The translations under genes were made by a program, and so were the position numbers. Shown piece after piece: positions 25,118-34,213 of a DNA stretch of 34,282 nt (the first letter of the stretch is position 1; the number at the start of each line of letters is the position of its first letter). Under the pieces are notes generated by a model. That model did no database searches, was not told the DNA's origin, and worked only from the letters and a program-made list of their open reading frames with translations. The DNA comes from an uncultured Anaerolineales bacterium (lineage in GTDB: Bacteria > Chloroflexota > Anaerolineae > Anaerolineales > Villigracilaceae): contig CASGHD010000018.1 of assembly GCA_949319575.1 (NCBI GenBank), forward strand, positions 1 to 34,282. Direction: 5' to 3'.

Positions 25118-25704
25118 AGCAAGACCTCCACATACGGACGCATGATTTTCTCCACGCGGTTGATGCGCGCGTACTTCATCAGCAAGGAGACGTTGACCTT
25201 CGGCTGTCTGAGATAATCTTTGATAGATTCGAGCGCGACATCCATGCCAACCTTTTCACGGAACTTGAAACAGTCCGCGATGGTTTTCTCACGGTCATAG
25301 ATTTTGACTTTGACTCCGTCCAGCTCATGCTCGACGATGCCGGCCTTGTAAGACTCTTGTGAAAAATGAAAAACCCAAATGGGCGGAACTTGTATCTTCG
25401 GCGTTTTGACATCGCGCGGCAGGGCAAAATAAACATAGTGGGGGATTTGCGTGGTCAGTTCGTGGAAGTACAGCGCGGAGATCAGGCAGAACACCGCTTT
25501 CGGCGCGCGCAGGCTGAGATTCACAAGGTCAGGATTCCCTGGCATGGGAGTCTCGCTCAGGCGGTAAATCCCCTCCGCCTCGCGGACGAGTTCGCCCGTT
25601 TTGACCATTTCGTACAGCGTGTGTTTTGGTACGCCAAGTTCAATTGCCTTCGAGGCGCGCAGGATGCCGCTATGAGAGGTGAAGATTTTTTTGTAGTTTG
25701 CCAT
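25114..25704 (-). CDS. AbiEi-type antitoxin (HTH)
   Basis: The protein of ~196 residues begins MANYKKIFTSHSGILRASKAIELGVPKHTLYEMVKTGELVREAEGIYRLS (positions 25704 to 25555), a winged helix-turn-helix typical of AbiEi. A C-terminal domain follows (VVFHF-like strands, VKIYDREKTIADCFKFREKVG and VNVSLLMKYARINRVEKIMRPYVEVLL). AbiEi represses its own promoter and counteracts the toxin (established). I chose the ATG at 25704; an in-frame upstream ATG at 25752 (MPPFYKSV...) lies upstream of the promoter -10 box. The consensus TATAAT sits 6-7 nt before the ATG, so the message may be leaderless (inference). Confidence 0.88.
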   Translation of the reverse strand: MANYKKIFTSHSGILRASKAIELGVPKHTLYEMVKTGELVREAEGIYRLSETPMPGNPDLVNLSLRAPKAVFCLISALYFHELTTQIPHYVYFALPRDVKTPKIQVPPIWVFHFSQESYKAGIVEHELDGVKVKIYDREKTIADCFKFREKVGMDVALESIKDYLRQPKVNVSLLMKYARINRVEKIMRPYVEVLL

Positions 25705-25710
25705 GCAGGG

Positions 25711-25752
25711 ATTATACAACAAAAATACCACACTTTTATAAAAAGGTGGCAT
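25711..25752 (-). promoter_or_regulatory. AbiE operon promoter/operator
   Basis: On the minus strand TATAAT lies at 25716-25711. An inverted repeat, ATACCAC (25725-25731) and GTGGCAT (25746-25752), brackets the -35 region. This matches the position where AbiEi repressors bind. No good -35 hexamer is visible. Confidence 0.45.
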
Positions 25753-26043
25753 TTCTGACTTTGGCTCTGTTTCAAGGGCGGCGTTGGTTATGGAAGTGGA
25801 TGGAGATATCCATGATTTGCAGAAAGAGGAAGATGAAAGGCGGGAAAAGGCGTTGTCCGCAAGATGGGATTGCGGACTTGTGCTGAGCCTGTCGAAGCCT
25901 TGTCAGATTCGGGAATGATGAGGCGCGGGGGAACGTCAAGGGATTCTTCCTTGCTCTTCTGGCGGGAAAAAGCATTGCTCGAGATGGGGCTGGGGATCAT
26001 CAGATTCACGAATAGGAACATAACGAGTTGTCCCTTCGCAAGA
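25753..26043. other. Gene-free spacer with degraded dispersed repeat
   Basis: A CTGAGCCTGTCGAAGCC segment near 25882 is a copy of a dispersed GAGCCTGTCGAAG repeat found in many genomes. A 42-codon + strand ORF (25790-25918) has no family match or ribosome-binding site. I do not support a gene here. Confidence 0.4.
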
Positions 26044-26706
26044 TCACAAACTTCTCCTCAAGAACTCAAACGTCCGTTCCCACGCCAATTGCGCGGCAGC
26101 GGAGTCATATTCGGGGCGATCAGACTCGACGAACCAGTGAGCAACTCCAGGGTAGATGTGAAGCGCCGCGTCCACGCCCGCTTTTTTGAACTCCGCGAAG
26201 GTATTCTCCACGTACTCGTTCGGTTCCCATTCATCGTTGTCGCTGTAATGCCCCATCACTTTGGCTGTGACCTTTCCATACTCGATGCCCTCGTTGCCGT
26301 AGAAAAGAACGACCGCCGCAATTTGCTCGGGCTTGTACGCGGCAACGGTCAATGCCCACGCCCCGCCCATCGAGAACCCAACCACGCCGATCTTGCCGTC
26401 CACCATTCCGCGCAAATGATCCTTCGCCGCCATCACCGTATCACCGACGAGTTGACCGTCGCTTTTTCCCATCAACGCTTTGGCTTCCTCAATTGTCTTC
26501 GCAATCTGACCGTCTCGCAAATCGGGCGCGAGGACAGTAAATCCCTGCTCGGCGAGTCGATCACACGTCTCTTTGAAGAACGGCTTGAGTCCCCACCACG
26601 CGTGGAGGAGGAGCGCGCCAGGTCCGCCGCCGTCAGGAGAGGCAAGATACGCGTTGACAGGCTTGCCATTTACATCCAATTTGATTTCAGATTTTCGAAT
26701 GGGCAT
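26044..26706 (-). CDS. Dienelactone hydrolase-family alpha/beta hydrolase
   Basis: The ~220-residue protein matches the dienelactone hydrolase group. It has GPGALLLHAWWGLKPFFKETCDRLAEQGFTVLAPDL near 30-65, nucleophile elbow GFSMGG near 113-118, DNDEWEPNEYVE (acid residue) and a final HIYPGVAHWF (His). Classical DLH has Cys in the elbow; this one has Ser, so it is more likely an esterase-like hydrolase (inference). The substrate is unknown. The ATG at 26706 lies 2 nt after the stop of the upstream methyltransferase-like gene, indicating an operon. Confidence 0.85.
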   Translation of the reverse strand: MPIRKSEIKLDVNGKPVNAYLASPDGGGPGALLLHAWWGLKPFFKETCDRLAEQGFTVLAPDLRDGQIAKTIEEAKALMGKSDGQLVGDTVMAAKDHLRGMVDGKIGVVGFSMGGAWALTVAAYKPEQIAAVVLFYGNEGIEYGKVTAKVMGHYSDNDEWEPNEYVENTFAEFKKAGVDAALHIYPGVAHWFVESDRPEYDSAAAQLAWERTFEFLRRSL

Positions 26707-26708
26707 GA

Positions 26709-27176
26709 TTACAACCACCGCCTCACACGCGACTTGTAGCCTGTGTACCCCTCGCCAAACTTTTTCTCCAGATAAGCCTCTTCGCGCTCAATCACAAGTT
26801 TATTCATCAGCGGGATGAATGCCACGACAAGCGGAATCCCCCACACATTCCCAAACGCGAGCGGAAAGCCGATCAACATGAATACCATGCCGAGATAGAT
26901 TGGGTTGCGCGTGAAGCGATACACTCCGCTTGAAACGATGCTCGTCACCGACCCATGCGGATTCAACGTCGTCCGCGCTTTTGTGAAAGCGTATAAAGAC
27001 AACACGCCCAGCAGAAATCCAATTCCAGCCAGCAATAGCCCAATGCCGCGAATCAGCGGCGAAACAATAATTGGCAAAACGGTAAACCTCCCCAACAACC
27101 AAGCCGCCCCGACGTGAATCAACAACAATATCGGCGGGTGCGCTTTTACATCGGCATGATCTTTTCTGTTTTTCAT
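26709..27176 (-). CDS. Isoprenylcysteine carboxyl methyltransferase-like membrane protein
   Basis: The 155-residue protein has four membrane helices and the C-terminal ICMT/PEMT pattern: SSGVYRFTRNPIYLGMVFMLIGF near 83-105, then REEAYLEKKFGEGYTGYKSRVRRWL near the end. The RNPxY and E...GxxYxxYxxxVxR motifs bind S-adenosylmethionine in this family. In bacteria the substrates are often unknown. AAAGGAC precedes the ATG at 27176. It is translated just before the dienelactone-hydrolase-like gene. Confidence 0.82.
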   Translation of the reverse strand: MKNRKDHADVKAHPPILLLIHVGAAWLLGRFTVLPIIVSPLIRGIGLLLAGIGFLLGVLSLYAFTKARTTLNPHGSVTSIVSSGVYRFTRNPIYLGMVFMLIGFPLAFGNVWGIPLVVAFIPLMNKLVIEREEAYLEKKFGEGYTGYKSRVRRWL

Positions 27177-27317
27177 AGAACAGTCCTTTCATGAGACTCG
27201 TCACATGGGATCATTGTACTACTCGGGCTAACACCAAATAAAGTGAATCAGAACAATATCACGGTCGCTCCTGAGCCAACCTGAGGCTTCATGATATTTT
27301 TCATGAAGAGAACGGCG

Positions 27318-28199
27318 TCAATGCTTTGCAAAATTCTCCTTCCTAACTCTCTCAATAAAATTTGGAAACGAACTTGGTTCTCTTTGCAGAAGCCACTTCA
27401 ACGTATTCGGGTTTCCGACCAAGCCCCACTGGTCATAATACTCAAACATCCTGACCAAATTCTCCAAAGCATATTTACTCAACCCCCTTGCCCCAAGTCT
27501 CCAGTCTTCGCGAAGCATCCCTGTGGGGCTAATCTCTTCTTTTTCAGCCCTTACTTTTTGCTTCAAAACTCTGCTGAATACTTCTGCCACCTCCACATGG
27601 GATGTTGGCTCTGTCCCCGCCAATTCATAAATCGCGTTTTTGTGGTTCGCTTTGGTCAGCGCGATTTTGGCGGCTTCGGCGACATCTTCAAGATCAACGA
27701 AGCTGAATGTTGAATCCACAGAATAGGGAACGCGCAAAACGCCGTCTTCAACGATACTCTTCCAGTTTGCCAACAAATTTTGCATGTACGGCGCGGGTTG
27801 CAGGATGGTGAAAGGAATCCCTGACTCGAAGAGCATCTCTTCCACGCGCAGTTTTTGCCAGTGGTGATTCATCGCCTCAATTTGCGGATGCAAGACAGAG
27901 TGGTAGACGAAATGCTCCACGCCTGCTTTGTTTGCCTCCTCAATTACCAATTTACCAATCACAACTTCATCGGGACTCATATTCGGACAAATGTGATAGA
28001 TCGCCCGCGCGCCTTGCAAAGCGGAGCGAACATCCGATGCGTTGTACATGTCGCCGACAATGACCCTCTCCGCGCCCAAAGATTGTAGAACTGAAACGTA
28101 TTCTTCACGATGGACGAACGCGCAGATACGCTCCACCTTCGAGATGGCTTTGACAATCGCTTTTCCTGTCTTACCGCCCGCGCCAGTGATGAGGATCAT
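27318..28199 (-). CDS. NmrA-like NAD(P)-binding SDR protein
   Basis: The 293-residue protein begins MILITGAGGKTGKAIVKAIS, the nucleotide-binding GxxGxxG of atypical short-chain dehydrogenases. It has GAERVIVGDMYNASDVRSALQGARAIYHICP near 40-75 and VEHFVYHSVLHP near 96. The YxxxK catalytic pair of classical SDRs is absent. PYMQNLLANW and FVDLEDVAEAAKIAL (near 168) match NmrA/HSCARG sensors, which often bind NADP(H) without strong enzyme activity. The ATG at 28199 opens the frame exactly at the Rossmann motif. It stands alone; a short hairpin lies after its stop (27287-27308) without a U-run on this strand. Confidence 0.87.
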   Translation of the reverse strand: MILITGAGGKTGKAIVKAISKVERICAFVHREEYVSVLQSLGAERVIVGDMYNASDVRSALQGARAIYHICPNMSPDEVVIGKLVIEEANKAGVEHFVYHSVLHPQIEAMNHHWQKLRVEEMLFESGIPFTILQPAPYMQNLLANWKSIVEDGVLRVPYSVDSTFSFVDLEDVAEAAKIALTKANHKNAIYELAGTEPTSHVEVAEVFSRVLKQKVRAEKEEISPTGMLREDWRLGARGLSKYALENLVRMFEYYDQWGLVGNPNTLKWLLQREPSSFPNFIERVRKENFAKH

Positions 28200-28220
28200 G
28201 GTTTTGAATATAATCCATTT

Positions 28221-28379
28221 ACAGAAGACTACCTACCTGACAGTTTTAAAAATGGGACGCAGAAAAACGCAGATGAACGCGGATTTTTCAAAAAAACGGG
28301 CGACAAAAGTTTTTATCAGCGTTTTCAGCGTTCATCTGCGTCCAAAAAAAGGAAAGTGTCAGGTAGTTAGACAGAAGAC
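28221..28379. mobile_element. 141-bp MITE-like element with 9-bp target-site duplication (CTACCTACCTGAC family, copy 2)
   Basis: ACAGAAGAC flanks the element at 28221-28229 and 28371-28379. The element (28230-28370) has TACCTACCTGACAGTTT at the left and the reverse-complementary AAAGTGTCAGGTAGTTA at the right. GGGACGCAG and CTGCGTCC form the next layer inside. The 16455-16551 copy has the same ends. It has no ORF and lies upstream of a new promoter. Confidence 0.85.
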
Positions 28380-28393
28380 GGTCTATTTCTATC

Positions 28394-28422
28394 TTGCCAA
28401 ATCAGAATGTATGTTCTACAAT
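28394..28422 (+). promoter_or_regulatory. Promoter of the VOC-hydrolase operon
   Basis: TTGCCA at 28394-28399 and TACAAT at 28417-28422 are 17 nt apart. The start would fall near 28429, 39 nt before the ATG at 28468, which has AAAGGA. It lies just outside the MITE-like element. Confidence 0.6.
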
Positions 28423-28467
28423 GAAGGCAGAATACCCCCCCTCCCTCCAAACAGAAAGGATGCTCAC

Positions 28468-28833
28468 ATGTTGAATCTCAATTCGGTGATGATCGGAACG
28501 AAACAGCCCAAAGAGTTGGCGGCTTTTTATGAAAAGGTTTTAGGCAAGCCTGCGGATATGATAGACCCTGAGAATGGTTTTTGGGGATGGCAGGTGGGAG
28601 GCGCGTTCATGTCCATATTGGATCATTCCGAAATGGGCGGAAGCGCGAAAGACCCAGGGCGGGTGATGATTAATTTCGAAACGGAACAGGTCCAAGAGGA
28701 GTTTGAGCGGATCAAGTCCGCTGGCGGGACGGTGATCAAAGAGCCGTACGACATGGGCGGCGGGTGGATCGCGACGTTGGCTGATCCCGATGGGAACTAT
28801 TTCCAATTGATCAGTCCGATGGTCGGGCAGTAA
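28468..28833 (+). CDS. VOC (glyoxalase/dioxygenase-like) family protein
   Basis: The 121-residue protein has a single VOC domain, MLNLNSVMIGTKQPKELAAFYEKVLGKPADMI at the start. The second half has VQEEFERIKSAGGTVIKEPYDMGGGWIATLADPDGNYFQLI (positions 28690-28812). The GxxDPDGN motif is typical; metal-ligand residues of known VOC enzymes vary and the reaction is unknown. I chose the ATG at 28468 since AAAGGATG lies just upstream; longer in-frame starts run through the repeat. The next gene is 16 nt downstream, so it is the first gene of an operon. Confidence 0.85.
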   Translation: MLNLNSVMIGTKQPKELAAFYEKVLGKPADMIDPENGFWGWQVGGAFMSILDHSEMGGSAKDPGRVMINFETEQVQEEFERIKSAGGTVIKEPYDMGGGWIATLADPDGNYFQLISPMVGQ

Positions 28834-28849
28834 GTCGCAGGAGGCTTGC

Positions 28850-29680
28850 ATGGCAACACATCAAACCAAATCTGGCTTTGTACATAATGGCAATGCGCAG
28901 ATCTATTACGAGACCGCTGGTGGTGGATTACCCTTTGTCATGATCCATGCTGGCGTGGCGGAAAGCCGTCAATGGAATAACGAGTTCGCATATTTTGCCG
29001 ACACCCATCGGGTTTTGCGCTACGACATGCGCGGCTATGGGAAGAGTGAACCCGTCGAGGGCGAGTTTAGTCACATGGTTGATTTGGTTGCGGTTCTTGA
29101 TTCCCTGGAATTTCACGAACCGCTGATCATGATGGGCTGTTCCATGGGCGGAGGCTTGGCGATGGATTTTGCATTAACGCATCCATCCAGAGTCAAAGCG
29201 TTGATTATGGTGGGTTCAGGTCCCAGCGGCTTGGACTTGGATGTGCCAACGCCTGCAAAATTTGCCGAAGCAGAAAAAGCATTTGAGGCAGGCGATCTTG
29301 ATCTCGTGGCTGAAATCGAAACGCAAATTTGGTTCGATGGCATGGATCGAACGCCCGAACAGGTAAATCAGGAAATGCGTAAATTGCTGTATGAAATGAA
29401 TCGAAAAGCGCTGGCGTATGAAGCGATGAAACTAGGCAAGCGCCTACCGAACACAGAAACCCTCGCGTTTGATCGCCTGGCAGACCTCAAGATTCCCGTT
29501 CTGGTGATCGTCGGCGCGCATGACAACCCGTACATTCAGGGAGCCGCAGACTACATGGCGGAGAAAATCCCTTCTGCGAAAAAGGTGAAAATGGATGACG
29601 CGGCACACTTACCCAATATGGATCACCCTGAAGAGTTTCAGGGGATCGTGACAGACTTTTTGAAAGGTATTTCGAGTTGA
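28850..29680 (+). CDS. Alpha/beta hydrolase
   Basis: This 276-residue alpha/beta hydrolase has the oxyanion loop HAGVAESRQW near 33-42 and LRYDMRGYGKSEP near 60. The nucleophile elbow MGCSMGGG is near 94 and the acid in VGAHDNPY near 223. The final catalytic His is in DDAAHLPNMDHPEEF near 250. GGAGG eight bases upstream of the ATG at 28850 gives a strong start. Such proteins hydrolyse esters, lactones or peroxides; the substrate is unknown. It follows the VOC protein by 16 nt and precedes a conserved hypothetical by 21 nt. Confidence 0.9.
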   Translation: MATHQTKSGFVHNGNAQIYYETAGGGLPFVMIHAGVAESRQWNNEFAYFADTHRVLRYDMRGYGKSEPVEGEFSHMVDLVAVLDSLEFHEPLIMMGCSMGGGLAMDFALTHPSRVKALIMVGSGPSGLDLDVPTPAKFAEAEKAFEAGDLDLVAEIETQIWFDGMDRTPEQVNQEMRKLLYEMNRKALAYEAMKLGKRLPNTETLAFDRLADLKIPVLVIVGAHDNPYIQGAADYMAEKIPSAKKVKMDDAAHLPNMDHPEEFQGIVTDFLKGISS

Positions 29681-29701
29681 AGCCGTTTCGGCTGAATAAG
29701 T

Positions 29702-30187
29702 ATGCTTTCCGTTGAAAAATGCCCGCCGCCTGAAAATTCATTGCTTGAAAAGCATTTGATGAATGGGAATTATGTTGATTGTTACACGACAACGATTGAC
29801 AAACCAGTTTCCTTCCCCGAGTTTGTTTTTGGATTCTACACAACCTGGCTTTTCAAAACCGAACGCTTGATTTTGAAAGCGCTTGTCAATAAACCATCCA
29901 CCGATTTGCAGGCAAAGCAATTGTCAAATGCAGAAATTGATCATTTCGCCGCGTGGACAGTCGAAGCGCGAAGCGAAGGTGAAATTTTGCTATGTGATTT
30001 TGTAGGACGCACGCGCTCATGGCTGATGGTGGAACAGGCTGGAGCGGCGACAAAACTCTACTTCGGGTCGGCAGTTGTCCCTGCGAAGGGAAGCGTGAGT
30101 CTGGATTTCGGATTCCGCGCAATGCTGGGATTCCATCAGATTTATTCAATCTTGTTGCTGTATTTTGCAAAACGGAAATTGCGCTGA
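29702..30187 (+). CDS. Conserved hypothetical protein (SRPBCC- or DUF2867-like, unassigned)
   Basis: The 161-residue protein reads MLSVEKCPPPENSLLEKHLMNGNYVDCYTTTIDKPVSFPEF. GRTRSWLMVEQAGAATKLYFGSAVVPAKG lies in the middle, before a C-terminal helix. Alternating strands suggest a beta-rich fold, perhaps SRPBCC-like, but I do not recognise the family with confidence. It is the third gene of an operon with the VOC protein and hydrolase and is closed by a strong terminator. No ribosome-binding site is clear. Confidence 0.7.
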   Translation: MLSVEKCPPPENSLLEKHLMNGNYVDCYTTTIDKPVSFPEFVFGFYTTWLFKTERLILKALVNKPSTDLQAKQLSNAEIDHFAAWTVEARSEGEILLCDFVGRTRSWLMVEQAGAATKLYFGSAVVPAKGSVSLDFGFRAMLGFHQIYSILLLYFAKRKLR

Positions 30188-30200
30188 GGAACCATTTATA

Positions 30201-30238
30201 AAAAACGGTCATTGAGAATTTACTCAATGACCGTTTTT
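30201..30238. terminator. Bidirectional intrinsic terminator
   Basis: A perfect 16-bp stem (AAAAACGGTCATTGAG with its complement) has a 6-nt loop and T5/A5 ends. It lies between the operon above and the convergent tyrosine phenol-lyase gene. Confidence 0.92.
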
Positions 30239-30246
30239 ATCAGTTG

Positions 30247-31671
<1,425 letters not shown>

Positions 31672-31680
31672 TTATGTTTT

Positions 31681-32163
31681 TTATTCCAACGGAAGTGCCA
31701 TCGTGGCTTTGACCTCCGTCAGGACGAGGCTGGTTTGAATCCGCGCCACGCCTGGGATCGGGGTGATCTTATCCACCACGAAACGCTCCAGGTCTTTACG
31801 ATTTTTCAGAACAACCTTCAGCAAATAATCATGCTCGCCCGTGATGTGATGACACTCCAGCACTTCGGGCATGCGCCGCGTGGCTTCGCGGAACTTCTCC
31901 ACTTGCTCCACTTTGTGCATTTGCAAGCTGATGTGGATGAAGCAGAGCAGGTCGTAGCCAGCCTTGTCTCGGTCTACGACGGCGGCATACTGGCGGATGT
32001 AGCCGTCTTTCTCCAACCGCTTCAAACGCGAATGGGTGGCGGGCGGCGACAAACTGATCTTTTTCGCCAGCTGGACGTTGCTCAAACGCCCATCCAGTTG
32101 AAGCGCGCGCAGGAGCGATTTATCCACGCGGTCGAGCATCATGTTCTTGGAATTTTTTATCAT
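31681..32163 (-). CDS. Lrp/AsnC-family regulator
   Basis: The 160-residue protein has an N-terminal helix-turn-helix, MLDRVDKSLLRALQLDGRLSNVQLAKKISLSPPATHSRLKRLEKDGYI (positions 32139 to 31996). The RAM ligand-binding domain follows (CFIHISLQMHKVEQVEKFREATRRMPEVLECHHITGEHDYLLKVV, 31956 to 31822). Such proteins sense amino acids and control amino-acid metabolism (established). It is the first gene of an operon with tyrosine phenol-lyase, so tyrosine or another aromatic amino acid is the natural effector to suspect (inference). GAGGTCTGAAT precedes the ATG at 32163. Confidence 0.9.
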   Translation of the reverse strand: MIKNSKNMMLDRVDKSLLRALQLDGRLSNVQLAKKISLSPPATHSRLKRLEKDGYIRQYAAVVDRDKAGYDLLCFIHISLQMHKVEQVEKFREATRRMPEVLECHHITGEHDYLLKVVLKNRKDLERFVVDKITPIPGVARIQTSLVLTEVKATMALPLE

Positions 32164-32182
32164 ATTCAGACCTCAATTTCAA

Positions 32183-32212
32183 TAGATATTCGATGTTTTT
32201 ACGAAAAGTCAA
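32183..32212 (-). promoter_or_regulatory. Candidate promoter of the Lrp-tpl operon
   Basis: On the minus strand TTGACT (32212-32207) and TATCTA (32188-32183) are separated by 18 nt. They lie about 20 bp upstream of the Lrp start, within an AT-rich stretch suitable for Lrp binding. The remainder of 32214-32350 shows no gene. Confidence 0.4.
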
Positions 32213-32351
32213 AACAAAGTGAAATGATACTCTATAAAGATGATAAATATTCCAAATTCAACAGCGAAAGTGACGTCAGCGCGAAGAAATGGAAACTTTC
32301 TCTCGCGGAGATTCGCTTCCGATCATCGGGACTATTTTCCACAGGCGCAAC

Positions 32352-32383
32352 AAAAAGCCGATGGTTAGAATCAACCATCGGCT
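32352..32383 (-). terminator. Intrinsic terminator of the substrate-binding protein gene
   Basis: On the minus strand AGCCGATGGTT pairs with AACCATCGGCT around a 6-nt loop, followed by TTTTT. It lies 30 bp after the lipoprotein's stop, so no permease gene is co-transcribed downstream. Confidence 0.9.
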
Positions 32384-32412
32384 GGGAGGGAAGCGGGGAA
32401 TTGATCAACGCC

Positions 32413-33387
32413 TTAGCGGGTGATCTCAAACGCCTGCTTCAAAATATCGTCAGAAACTTCAACGCCGTACGTTTGGGCGGCTTTGAGGTTGACAAAGAGA
32501 TAGTATTCAGCCGTTTCGACAGGCGTATTAGCGGGCGAGGCGCCTTTGAAGATGCGGTCTACCATTTGCGCGCCCTGTTCGGCTTGACCGGCAAACGTGG
32601 TGGTGTAGTCGGTAATTGGGAATGACGTGGCTCCGCCGCGCCCGGTCGCAAAGATGGGAACATTGTATTGATCGGCTTGCGCGACGAGCGTATCCAAGCC
32701 GGCTTCGAGGTTCGCCGAAAGCAGACCGATAAAGATGATCGTATCGTCGGGCAGGGTTTCGACCGCCGCCGCCATCTGCTCTGGGGTTGTCACCGCGCTG
32801 GCGGGCAGTAACTCCACACCCTGTTGCGGGACACCATCGAAGAGACTCTGCATGATCATGACGATGAATTGATCATCGGGGTTGTAGGGAATATAAACAT
32901 ACTTGGTCCCCGGCATAACTTTGAGCGCCCACTCCAAAGCTTTGTCTGCCCGGTTCACCACCTGGATGCCGGTCACGTTGCCGCCGGGACTGGAGATACT
33001 CTGCACCACGCCTTCTTCTACCGGGTTGATGACCGGGTCGAATACGACTGGGATGCCTGTTCCCTCCACTGCTGTTTTGGCGGCTTTGGTGGGCAGGGTT
33101 CCAATGGTGAAGATCAAATCTACATTCTGTTCGACCAGCCGTTTTGCCTCGGCATCGAATGCCGCCTGGTCGCCGCCTGTCACTGCTTCATTATAGACGT
33201 AGGTGATGTTCTCGCCTTCCACATAGCCTAGTTCTGTCATCGAGGTTTTGAACCCATCGTAGGCGGGCGCCAGCCATGCCAGTTCCATGATCACCCCGAC
33301 CGTGTAGGTCTTGGGCTTTGCCCCTCCGCAACCAGCAAGGAACAGGCTGAGAGTCAACAGCGCGAGCATAAATCGTTTTGCAAACAT
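32413..33387 (-). CDS. ABC transporter substrate-binding lipoprotein, TrpX-like
   Basis: The 324-residue protein starts with a lipoprotein signal, MFAKRFMLALLTLSLFLAGCGG, with the lipobox LAGC. It then shows the ABC_sub_bind pattern: YTVGVIMELAWLAPAYDGFKTSMTELGYVEGENITYVYNEA near 28-68, VDLIFTIGTLPTKAAKTAVEGTGIPVVFDPV near 90-120 and GGNVTGIQ near 135. Members of this family include TrpX, part of aromatic amino-acid uptake systems (established). It lies one gene from tyrosine phenol-lyase, consistent with tyrosine/tryptophan supply (inference), but no permease or ATPase is present here. AAAAGGAGATGCCCTT precedes the ATG at 33387. Confidence 0.82.
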   Translation of the reverse strand: MFAKRFMLALLTLSLFLAGCGGAKPKTYTVGVIMELAWLAPAYDGFKTSMTELGYVEGENITYVYNEAVTGGDQAAFDAEAKRLVEQNVDLIFTIGTLPTKAAKTAVEGTGIPVVFDPVINPVEEGVVQSISSPGGNVTGIQVVNRADKALEWALKVMPGTKYVYIPYNPDDQFIVMIMQSLFDGVPQQGVELLPASAVTTPEQMAAAVETLPDDTIIFIGLLSANLEAGLDTLVAQADQYNVPIFATGRGGATSFPITDYTTTFAGQAEQGAQMVDRIFKGASPANTPVETAEYYLFVNLKAAQTYGVEVSDDILKQAFEITR

Positions 33388-33413
33388 AAGGGCATCTCCT
33401 TTTGAATGAATGG

Positions 33414-33435
33414 TTTACAGTATTGGTATTGTAAA
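33414..33435. promoter_or_regulatory. 22-bp inverted repeat upstream of the TrpX-like gene
   Basis: TTTACAGTA at 33414-33422 faces TATTGTAAA at 33427-33435 (one mismatch between arms). A minus-strand TACAAT (33433-33428) lies inside it, so a regulator bound here could block the promoter. The nearest encoded regulator is the Lrp protein. The rest of 33436-33619 shows no gene. Confidence 0.45.
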
Positions 33436-33619
33436 ACTAAAGAACACGCCTTAACTTCGCAAAACAGCAAGATAACAAACTTGTAAATTGTTAGAGCGCC
33501 TGGGAGAGGGAAAACGGATGCGCCGATCAATCGTCAAAATCGGGGCGAGGTCCATTACGATGCAAGCGTGGGATAAGTTGAGCAGGAATATTTGGTCAAT
33601 TTTGTTGTAAAACAATCCC

Positions 33620-33811
33620 ATGCGCGCCGTTGAGTTTCGCCGTTTACTGGACTACGACAATGCCCTGCGTGTGATGTTCGAGTCAGAGCGCGGACAAATC
33701 CTTCGGTTTGTTGTGCAATTGGAATATCAATTTGCGGAAGATGGAAAGTGGACTCCTGTGGTGAGATACGATACCGCTCATGGATACGCCCACCGAGACA
33801 TCATGCACAGG
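33620..33811 (+). pseudogene. Truncated DUF7718-like small protein gene
   Basis: The visible ~64 codons, MRAVEFRRLLDYDNALRVMFESERGQILRFVVQLEYQFAEDGKW then PVVRYDTAHGYAHRDIMH, match a small conserved family (DUF7718-like; function unknown). Homology stops near 33810, where the complementary strand becomes transposase coding sequence, and the frame closes soon after at 33871. No clear ribosome-binding site is visible. Confidence 0.65.
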
Positions 33812-33950
33812 CACACTCTTGTCTTCTCGGATTGCTTCCAAGACGATCTGTGCTTTTTGAATAGCGGATAGGCGCTTTCTCTTGGGCATGGTTTTCTCCA
33901 CAAACTGCGCCTTAATTATGCCCGTTTATGTGTCTAAATTTCCTTATCCA
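33806..33950 (-). mobile_element. IS3-type insertion-sequence remnant (transposase OrfA start only)
   Basis: On the minus strand, the ATG at 33889 encodes MPKRKRLSAIQKAQIVLEAI followed by REDKSV. This is the N-terminus of an IS3-type OrfA (helix-turn-helix protein). Family similarity ends after ~26 codons, where DUF7718-like DNA begins in the other direction. The upstream end GTGGATAAGGAAATTTAG at ~33950-33933 is likely the element's terminal repeat. Most of the transposase and the other end are missing. Confidence 0.65.
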
Positions 33951-34213
33951 CTATATAGCGCCCAAGCCTCAAAATCGGCTCCCGACAAGGCGGTGAAGAT
34001 CTTCTCACGCAACTTTACAGATGCCAACTTGTGAAAACTAAATTCGTAATGGTTTGCCAGTCTCAAATTCTTGCGAATGTTCCCAAGATAGTCTCGTAAC
34101 GAATCAGGAAATTGAGTACCGACAACTGAAATGACAAAATGCCTTGACGCGCCTTTTCTGAAATTAAGACTCGGGTCACCAGATTCGTCTGCTGTAAAAG
34201 TAAATGCGATCAT
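33944..34213 (-). pseudogene. Truncated DUF3800-family gene
   Basis: An intact start (ATG at 34213 after GAGGAGAAATA) leads into MIAFTFTADESGDPSLNFRK, the DUF3800 N-terminus with its DESG motif. At about codon 86 (DFEAWALY) the frame runs into the end of the IS remnant and stops at 33944 after 89 residues. Full-length proteins are ~230 or more residues, so the C-terminal catalytic part is missing. The upstream 34214-34282 contains only AT-rich promoter-like DNA. Confidence 0.7.

Noticed and set aside
25790-25918. 42-codon + strand ORF (MEVDGDIHDLQKEE...)
   Set aside because: There is no ribosome-binding site, no neighbour in frame and no known family; it is crossed by a dispersed repeat.
25864-26739. 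Long + strand ORF of 291 codons
   Set aside because: It is antisense to the dienelactone-hydrolase gene; its sequence shows no family features.
27287-27308. CTTCATGA/TCATGAAG hairpin as terminator of the NmrA-like gene
   Set aside because: On the gene's strand there is no U-run after the stem, so it is weak evidence only.
32232-32429. 65-codon minus-strand ORF
   Set aside because: It overlaps the terminator and the end of the lipoprotein gene and has no family match.
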